From Candidatus Altimarinota bacterium (GTDB lineage: Bacteria; Patescibacteriota; Gracilibacteria; BD1-5; UBA6164): DNA of 64,000 nucleotides. Location of the stretch: the NCBI GenBank assembly GCA_028692735.1, contig JAQUWS010000002.1, forward strand, positions 1-64,000, written 5' to 3'. The notes under the pieces were generated by a model. The model was not told the DNA's origin, made no database searches, and saw only the letters and a list, made by a program, of their open reading frames with translations. Shown here one piece after another: positions 56,697 to 64,000 of the stretch (positions are counted from its first letter, which is position 1; every line of letters begins with the position of its first letter). Made by a program: the position numbers and the translations under genes.

Positions 56697-56832
56697 CAAA
56701 TACCTTCGTAACCATTCCCCCCGTGAACATACCACTACAAACACCATCTTAACCACGTAATCCAGACCCCACAAATACCATCTTACCCCCGTAATCCAAA
56801 CACCCCCGTTATCCTGAACTTGTTTCAGGAAC
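56697..56832. repeat. GC-richer intergenic tandem repeat and dispersed palindromic element
   Basis: Two adjacent 34-base copies, 56737-56770 and 56771-56804, share ACAAA.ACCATCTTA.CC.CGTAATCCA; a degenerate partial copy starts at 56697. Then 56808-56832 (GTTATCCTGAACTTGTTTCA and on) matches the element at 13701-13725. C-runs are frequent and the base composition contrasts with the flanks. Confidence 0.75.
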
Positions 56833-56906
56833 TATAATACATAAACAATCGTCACAAAAAACATTATACAATATAATTTTAATATTATAATATTTAAAAC
56901 TTACAA

Positions 56907-57563
56907 ATGTCAGTAGATTATAATAATTTTTCCAATACATTCTCAAATTCAAGAATCAATATGAAATGGGAAGAAATAGACTATTTTATAAAATATTTAA
57001 AAGATAATATAAAAGATAAAAAAGTAGATATCTTAGATGTTTGATGTGGAAATTGAAGACTATTAGAACACCTAAACAAACAAGATATTTGAGAATTTGA
57101 TTATTTATGATTAGACTCATCAGTCTGACTTATTGATGAAGCAAAAAAAATACATACTGATAATGAATTTAAAGTTCTAAATATGCTTAATTTAGAACAA
57201 TTAAAAAGAGAAATTAACTACCTCTTTTTTATTGCATCCTTTCATCATCTTGAAAGTATAGAAGATAGATTAAAAGTCCTAATTCAAGCAAAAAAATTAC
57301 TTAAACCAAATTGAACAATTTTTATGACAAATTGGGCTTTAGAAAGTAACTTAAACCTTGAAAAATATAAAGATAGTTTAATAAATAATTCTACAAATCA
57401 GTACCAAAGCAAAGATTTTAAAATAAAAATAGGTAGATTTGATAGATTTTATCACAGTTTTTCAATAGAAGAACTAGATTATCTATTCAAAGAAGCATGA
57501 CTAGAAATAATTGAAAACAAACTTTTCTCAAACCAAAAAAACATAGTAAGTATTGTTAGATAA
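56907..57563 (+). CDS. Class I SAM-dependent methyltransferase (TRM9/ALKBH8-like)
   Basis: A 218-residue methyltransferase with the SAM loop ILDVGCGNGRLLEHL and the later segments YLGLDSSVGLIDEAKK, YLFFIASFHHLE and LLKPNGTIFMTNWALE. The FMTNWA.E segment and the closing FSIEELDYLFKEAG resemble the TRM9/ALKBH8 group that methylates wobble uridines, though other small-molecule methyltransferases share these features. It stands alone after the repeat region. Confidence 0.85.
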
Positions 57564-57678
57564 ATCAATTTTTAATAATTAAAATATTATTTATATCATA
57601 GTTAGTAAGATTCTTACCACTTTTTTAAAGTAATGAAAAAACTCTTCAAACAAATTAAATTTTTAATTTATCAACTAA

Positions 57679-57707
57679 TTGACAAAAAAATAAATATATT
57701 TTATTAT
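57679..57707 (+). promoter_or_regulatory. Promoter of the coiled-coil gene run
   Basis: TTGACA at 57679-57684 and TATTAT at 57702-57707 with a 17-base spacer, 30 bases before the start codon at 57738. Confidence 0.5.
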
Positions 57708-57737
57708 TATATAAATTAATTATTTATAAATAATATT

Positions 57738-58595
57738 ATGGAACTAGAAGAAATAGAAGAATGAACTCAATTAAGTTTAATTGACAAGGAACCAGATAGA
57801 GTACCATTAGCAACTAAAGACACAAAAGATAAAGTATATGAAATATTATCAAACCAAGAAAACTCAGTTGTAGATAAATTTCTAGAATTAGATAAACTAA
57901 TTGAAAGTGATTCACACATAATCTATCTAAAACTTACAGATATAAAAGCAAATCATAAAAAATCTCATAATTACTTATGAAAAGATGAATATAAAACTCA
58001 ATTCAAACAAAAAAAATTATCTGAAATCGAAAAGAAAGTAGAATCAGTAAGAAGACTTAAATTTAAGATTATTGCTCTATGATTTTTAACAAACAATAAA
58101 GATTCAAAAATTGTAGTTGAAAAAGATGTAAACTCATTATTATATAAAATGTTTGAGAAATGACTTGGTACACAAACTTTAATTATTGAAAAACAAAAAG
58201 AAATTCTTACTTTTATTGAAAGAGAAGAAAGTTTATTTTCTGTTCTTGAAGCAAAAGATAAAATCACAGACGAATTAAAAAGTACTCAAGCATTGATTAT
58301 CATAGATCAGAATTGATTGAAAAGAAAAAAAGATTCTTTATACAAAAAAAATAAATCTATAATAAGTGAAAAAATTAAGAAATTATGAAATTATATTACA
58401 CATATAACAAGTATATTAAGTAATGAAAACATTACAAAAATACAACAACAAGAAGTTAATGATGCTCAAGAATTTATTGTTAAGTCACAAAAAGAAATAT
58501 TTAATGAAATTGAAGAACTTTTATTAAAAAATTCCACTGATTTTATTATATCAGAGATAGTTGATGATATAATTTCTGGAAATCAAATAAAATAA
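57738..58595 (+). CDS. Coiled-coil protein of unknown function, probably truncated
   Basis: A 285-residue, K/E/I/L-rich protein starting MELEEIEEGTQLSLIDKE, with long helices and no membrane segment. The reading frame ends at TAA 58593-58595, but coding-like sequence continues in another frame to 58837 (see the remnant entry), so the ancestral protein was about 80 residues longer. It opens a run of similar proteins to the window end. No function can be assigned. Confidence 0.7.
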
Positions 58596-58837
58596 AAAAC
58601 ATTGCTCAATCTTGATTTGATAAAAATGAGAAAATAGCTACAGAAAACAAAAGCAACTTTATTGATATAATTATGTATATTTATAGTAATGAAAATAGAT
58701 TAAGAATAAGAATTTGATAAATAACAGACAACAAGAAAAAAGTTAAACTTCTAGGAATAATTGATTATTTGACAAATTGAAAAAACTCAACAGATAGCAA
58801 AATTAATTATATCATTTCAAAAGAATACAAATTATAA
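58596..58837 (+). pseudogene. Decayed 3' end of the preceding coiled-coil gene
   Basis: After the TAA at 58593 the frame starting at 58601 reads IAQSGFDKNEKIATENKS and SNFIDIIMYIYSNENRLRIR, then an in-frame TAA at 58718-58720, then ITDNKKKVKLLGIIDYL and on to KINYIISKEYKL before TAA at 58835. The composition is that of the real gene and it ends exactly before the terminator, so it looks like a C-terminus lost by one frameshift and one stop mutation. A sequence error near the A-runs at 58585-58600 could explain the shift but not the second stop. Confidence 0.6.
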
Positions 58838-58868
58838 AAAAACACTCTTTTCAAAAGAGTGTTTTTTT
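58836..58868 (+). terminator. Intrinsic terminator
   Basis: CACTCTTTT pairs with AAAAGAGTG, extended by A and T runs. It marks the end of the decayed gene. Confidence 0.85.
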
Positions 58869-58923
58869 GCAATTTAAAGAATTTAGTGATAAGATTAAAA
58901 TAAGTAATACTTATTATATAATT

Positions 58924-60798
58924 ATGAGTAATAAAAATATTTTATATACAAAATGACCAGAACAAGGTAAAAATGTTATTTGAGATACAGAAAGAGAAAT
59001 AGTAAAATCAAGAGTAAGTGAATTAATTGAAAGTAGTGAAAATACATTGGTTACTGAGATAATAAGACAAGATGTATTTATAGAAGAATTTATTTCATAT
59101 GTAAAAGATATATGATTTTTTCAGTGAAAAGAAGATTATATAAATTCAGCACTTTTGAAAGAAATATTAAAAAAAGTATTTAAAGATAAAGATCTTAACC
59201 AAAAAGAAAAAGAAATTTTATATAAATTTCTAGATAATTACTCAGAGATTTTTTATATTTCAAAAGATGCATATGCAGAAGAGTTTAACTATGAATTAAC
59301 AAGAAAACTAAAAGAAAAAACTGAAGTATTTGGAAAAATAGAAAAAATTGAAAATAAAACACTTTTATTCGATGAAATGTTAAAAAAAATGGAGAAAGCA
59401 AAGGCAGATTTTTCTCCAAAAGAGACTATTATAAAAGATAAAAACATTATAAATATATCTGATATAGAAAAACAAACAATTGAAACAGAAGATAAGATTA
59501 ATACTAAAAAAGATGAATTAAGACAAAAGCATAATGAATGTAAAATATATTTATGAAAAGAGAAATATGCACAAGTAATTTCTAATCAAATAGATTTTAC
59601 TAAGATTTCACAAATAAACACAAAAATAAAAATAATTAAAAATAAGTTAAATGAAACAAATTCAAAAATTACAAAAGCACAGTTATTTGAAAAAATGAAT
59701 ATTTTACTTGATGAAAAACTAAAAATTTATTTAAGAATTGAAAAAAGTATAAGAGAGATTTTAAAAGATAGAAACTTAATAATAAAAAATCTTTTCAAAA
59801 AACATACATTTATAAAAGATAAAATAGAAAATTTAAAAAATAAAGCAAATTACTTAAAAGATGAAAGTATTGATAATTCTATTATTTTTATTGATGAGAA
59901 ATTAAATGAATTAGAGATTTTATTAAATCATGAACTATCATCTAAAAATGATTTTGTATATACAGAAAAAGAATTAAATAAAACATATAAAAAATTTGAA
60001 GAACTTACAATTAAAATTGAAGAATATTTAGAAAATGATTTTAGTAAAGAAAGAATAAATAAGTTTAAGTGATTATATGATAACAATAATGAATTAATTT
60101 CAAAAAATTCAAATAATATAGAAAAAATTTATCAAAATTATATATCAAAGAAAGAAGACCTAAAGAAATATAGATGAAATAGAGTTATATATAAAGTAGA
60201 AAATATATATTCTGAAAATTTAAAATTAGAAAAAATAATACAAAGTTTAGAAAAGTTAAAAGAACTTTCAAAAAGTAAAATAGATACTAAAACGTATATT
60301 ACATGACTAAAAAGAGGTATAGAATTACAAAACAATATTATAAATAGACAAAATCATATATTAACTATTTTAGAAAATTATAAATGATTTTGAGATGAGC
60401 TTCTTTCAGAAAATGAAATTAAAATTAAAGATTTAATGGAAAGATATACAAAATTAAAAGAAAATTTAATAAGCTTTAAAGAACAAGTTAGGAATGAAAA
60501 TAATAGCATTTTTATGTCTAAACTTTCATGGATTATAAAAAAATTTAATTCATTACAAACAACTGACTTTTTCAAAAAAGATATAAATTATATTGAAACA
60601 TTTATGAATAGAATTGATGAAGAAGTTTTAGAATTAAAAAATGAAATTAATTTAAGTAAAACAATAATACAGAATTCAAACAACAACAAAGATGATTATT
60701 TAGATAATATAAAAATAAATGAATGAAAAGAGAAAAAACAAAAAAAGAAAACATTTTGATGATGGATAAAAAATAAATTTAAGAGCTTTTTTACATAA
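58924..60798 (+). CDS. Long coiled-coil protein with basic, aromatic C-terminal tail
   Basis: A 624-residue protein composed almost entirely of charged helices rich in K, E, N, I and L with heptad-like spacing. There is no signal peptide. It ends KKTFGGWIKNKFKSFFT, a basic and aromatic stretch that could bind membrane or nucleic acid. I see no nucleotide-binding motif, so it is not an SMC-type ATPase. It has its own promoter region and terminator (60819-60845). Confidence 0.75.
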
Positions 60799-60818
60799 AA
60801 TAAAATTTAAAAATAAAA

Positions 60819-60845
60819 CACCCGATTTAAATCGGGTATTTTTTG
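60819..60845 (+). terminator. Intrinsic terminator
   Basis: CCCGATTTAAATCGGG is a perfect palindrome followed by TATTTTTT; its G+C stem stands out against the surroundings. Confidence 0.85.
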
Positions 60846-60899
60846 CAATTTATTTAAATAAATGATAAGATTAAAATAAATATATTTCTATTTAATTAT

Positions 60900-62222
60900 A
60901 TGAAAAAAATTAATCTAATTAGACAAAAACTAGAAACAGAAAAAAATGAAAAGATGGTGAATAAAATCGTTAATTTTTTTAAAGCGTCAATAGATGATAT
61001 TTTGTCAATTTCTAGAAATAGTTTATTTGATGAATTAGATAATTTTCAGAAAATAATAAACAAAATTAAAGATAATGAAGAAGAAATACAAAAACTAAAT
61101 AGTGATAATACAAATACAACTTGAAATATTAATTATTCAGAAATTTCAGTTTATGAAGATTTAATAAATATTTTAAATAATCAAGATATTTATGAAAATC
61201 TATCAGTCAAAGAAATAAAAGAATATATATATAAATTGAAAAAGTGATTAATAAAATTAAACAATATAATTCTAAAACAAGAAAGAATAATTAAATCTAG
61301 CCATAATTTATGAGAAATAAAAATTAATGACAATGAAAAAATAGATACATCTGAAGAAATTTTCTGAGAAATCAAAATCTGAGATATGAATGTATCTGAA
61401 ATAAATGATAAAGATGAAGAGAAAATTAAAATAGAAATAGAAAGAATAAAAGATAAACAGATTTTGATTGACAATGAAATAGAAAAACTAATGACTCTTG
61501 ATATAAATCTAGAAGCACATAAAGAAGTGATTTATAATAAACTAACAAAAATAGATAACTCTGAGAAATTAAAAGGCATTACAATAACAACCGATGAACA
61601 ATTAAATTCAATATTTTTAGAAATAGAACAGATAGAAGAATTACAAAATAATTTAAAAAAATTAATTACAGAAAAATTATTAGAATCAAAATTAAAATTA
61701 AAGAAGTCAATAAAAAAACTAGAAGGAAAACAGATAGAATTAAAAGAAAAGACAAGTGAGTTATATTATGAGGATATAGAATTCTTATGAAAATTAAATG
61801 AAATAAATAATCATATACAGTGGTTATTAATCCAAATAAATACAGAAGAAATAGATAGTAACAAACTAATAGAAGTGAAATTTAATCATGATTGAGTTAG
61901 GGGATTGCAAGAGAGCTTAGCAATTGATTTTACTGAATTAATGAAAAATCAAAAAGTAAATTTAAGAGATAAAATTGCTGACGATTTAAAAAAATGAAAA
62001 ATAACAACAATAAAAGAATTTGTAAAAAGATTAAATACAGAAGTTGATAAAAAAGAAAAAGATACAATGTTAAAAATGTTAAACGAAATAATAAAAAAAC
62101 TTATTGAAGAAAAAGTAAAAAGTGAAGATAAAAAAATAATGACTTTTATAAACTACATTACAAATAGACATTTTAAAATTGAAACAAAAATAAGATACAT
62201 AGAAACTTTTAATTTAAAATAA
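60900..62222 (+). CDS. Coiled-coil protein of unknown function
   Basis: A 440-residue, highly charged helical protein starting MKKINLIRQKLETEKNEKMV. Long K/E/I/N helices extend over its whole length, with N/T- and D/E-rich breaks. No membrane segment or catalytic motif is visible. The next gene starts 6 bases after the stop, so it heads a three-gene unit (60900, 62229, 62521). Confidence 0.75.
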
Positions 62223-62228
62223 TAAATT

Positions 62229-62504
62229 ATGGATATAAAGATAATAAATCTACATAAAAGAATAGGTTTAAATCTAGCAACTGGCTTAGAAAACTGAAAA
62301 ATAACAGAAGAAGAGACTTTAGCGTATATGATTTACATAGAATCTCTATGAGAAAATGAAGACTTAATAAATAAAGCAGTTTTCAAAATTTGGAAAAAAG
62401 ACTGAATTTTTTGAGACATAGTAAGTGAATTGATATTAAACCAAAAAATTAAACAAGATTTGGACTCAGCAAATATATTATCTAAACAAATAAAAACAAA
62501 ATAA
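62229..62504 (+). CDS. Small protein of unknown function
   Basis: A 91-residue helical protein (MDIKIINLHKRIGLNLATGL at the start). Close spacing (6 bases before, 16 bases after) places it in one transcript with the long coiled-coil genes on both sides; a partner or adaptor role is possible but only inferred from position. Confidence 0.7.
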
Positions 62505-62520
62505 TTAATAAAATTATATT

Positions 62521-64000
62521 ATGGCATTAAATACTAACCAACTAGCCGAAAGAGAGGCACTAAGAATACTAAATAAATGAAACTCAAATTTGTCTCCAAA
62601 AGCAAATACTTTGCTATCTATCTTAGAATGAGCTGAGTGAAGTTTGAGTTTAAGAGAAAAAATCTCAGCATATATAAAATCTCAGTTTTGAGATTTAATT
62701 TGAGATAACCAAGATAAACTAGATCAATTAAATAGTATAAAAGAAAAATTAGCATATCTAATAAACTTAACAGACAATGATGATAGAGAAAGTATTATTC
62801 AAACCATAAATGATATAATAAACAGTATAGAAAAAGAAATTTTAAAAACAGAAGACTATTCAGAAAGTGCAATAATAAGACTATCAGCATTAAACAGATT
62901 TGATGTAAAACTTACTTCAACAGAAAAAAAAGATCTTTATATTATTTGAAATAGTATGTTACAAATAGCAAAAGATAATAATTTATCAGTTGATTTAAAT
63001 CTATTTGCAGAAAATGATGCTCAAAAAATCTACAAAATAAAAATTCTTATAAATTCACTTATAAAAAAAGGATTAATAAGTGAAAAAAATACACAAATAA
63101 ATGATTTTGAATCAAAATTTCAAAATAAATTAGATAAATTAAATGATTTAGATAACAAATATCATGATTTAAACGAAACTAGAAACTTCTTTTACAGAAT
63201 ACAAAGAACTTATTGAAAGATAGAAGTTCTTTCAAAGAATAAAGAACAAAAACTTGTAAGTATATTGAAATCTATGTTAAATCCTCAAACAACTGGTGAA
63301 TGACGAGATAATCAATCAAACCAAAATTTACTTGATTTAAATAAATTATTAAATTCATCTTCACTACCAACAGAACTAACAGAGATAAATAAAATTGAAT
63401 CACTTTTAAATACTTTAAAACACAATTTTACATTTAATGAAGCTCTAAAAAGTCAGAATCTATCTGAATCAGAGTTTGATAGATACTTTTTGTTATATTT
63501 TGCAGTAAAAGCACTTAAACAATCAAAAATAGATTTTGACTCTAAAAAACAAGAAGTATTTTGAGATAAACTTAGAGATTTTGACTGAGATATAATAAAA
63601 TGGAGAAATATGCAAAGAGATAGAATTGTACATTTTGCAAATCAAGAGCCTATAGATATAGATTCACTTGAAAACATCTTTGATAGAGATAGAAAACTAT
63701 TTATACTTAACTGAACATTTAATAATTTACAAGAATGAGATGGAAGTATAATTGAGTGACTTAGTGCTGTAATAGAAAGAAGGTATGCATCATTGAATCC
63801 ATGACAAAGACAAGAACTAGTAAGAACTATAGTATGTGAAAACATCGCCACAAATGAATTGTATTATAGTGATACAAACAGATTTTTATCTGAAAGAAAA
63901 GATAATTGATTACATAGATTTTTCAATTTTACTCGTAAATCTGGTCCATGAATAGAAAATGTAAATACATATACAACAAAGATAGTTAAACCTTTTATGA
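62521..64000 (+). CDS. Large helical protein of unknown function (3' end beyond the window)
   Basis: Open from ATG 62521 to the window edge, at least 493 residues. The first 260 residues are coiled-coil-like (for example KIYKIKILINSLIKKGLISE); later parts are more globular, with RYFLLYFAVKALKQSKIDFD, WRNMQRDRIVHFANQEP and GLSAVIERRYASLNPGQRQE. I recognise no domain. It follows the 91-residue gene by 16 bases and is the third gene of its unit. Confidence 0.75.

Noticed and set aside
56565-56774. 69-residue minus-strand ORF over the 3' end of argS and the repeats
   Set aside because: It overlaps argS coding sequence and GC-rich repeats and has no coding character.
58593-58600. Programmed -1 frameshift at A AAA AAC (58594-58600)
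   Set aside because: The slippery heptamer lies after the in-frame TAA at 58593-58595, and the shifted frame has another TAA at 58718, so decay is the simpler reading.

Overview
The window is very AT-rich and only makes sense when UGA is read as glycine (translation table 25). Under the standard code almost every gene is cut into short pieces. With UGA as Gly, intact genes with recognisable catalytic motifs appear: GGDGT in NAD kinase and the RadA Walker A loop are both written with TGA codons. That recoding, the low GC and the CPR-style gene set (double ThyX, modular type IV pilins, many lineage-specific coiled-coil proteins) point to the Absconditabacteria (SR1)/Gracilibacteria (BD1-5/GN02) branch of the Patescibacteria. 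I cannot choose between the two from this window. All gene limits below use only TAA and TAG as stops.

Layout. 1-1311: two minus-strand exported or anchored proteins. 1482-3113: a pilin with a C-terminal Fibrobacter-major-paralogue-like domain. 3234-4850: DEAD-box helicase with a long Arg/Ser/Gly tail. 5186-10287: NAD kinase and four proteins of unknown role. 10402-15479: minus-strand tgt, an rseP-HD pair, a GC-richer intergenic repeat cluster, and radA. 15751-19204: two more pilins. 19252-26533: unknown genes ending in a 1399-residue repeat protein with a ligase-like domain. Then tRNA-Leu(CAA), a methyltransferase, a MerR/NAD(P)H-quinone-reductase pair with matching operators, a C39-like protease, folA, thyX and terC. 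33689-36902: a small unknown gene, LysM-CHAP hydrolase, rplU, tRNA-Gln(TTG) and a cation efflux protein. 37031-43057: a repeat protein, a leader-peptide attenuator in front of a GNAT/metallo-hydrolase pair, two HD proteins and a saccharopine-dehydrogenase-like protein. 43192-56631: rlmE, mscS, an N-terminally truncated polA, dnaB, a degenerate HisRS-like protein, a hotdog dehydratase-like protein, a giant membrane protein and argS. 56907-64000: a methyltransferase, then a same-strand run of long coiled-coil proteins of unknown function, the first with a decayed 3' end.

How it fits together. DNA replication and repair (polA, dnaB, radA), translation (argS, rlmE, tgt, rplU, two tRNAs) and thymidylate/folate supply (thyX, folA, HD phosphohydrolases) are scattered, with few long operons. 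The surface genes (three pilins, CHAP hydrolase, large membrane protein, several exported proteins) would suit a host-attached or predatory life, but that is inference from the lineage. Genes are commonly separated by strong hairpin terminators, several of which serve two convergent genes and overlap their stop codons. The most unusual elements are the attenuator at 38303-38427, the 1399-residue repeat/ligase-like protein, the shuffled pilin modules, the truncated polA, the degenerate HisRS paralogue and the coiled-coil gene run at the right end.
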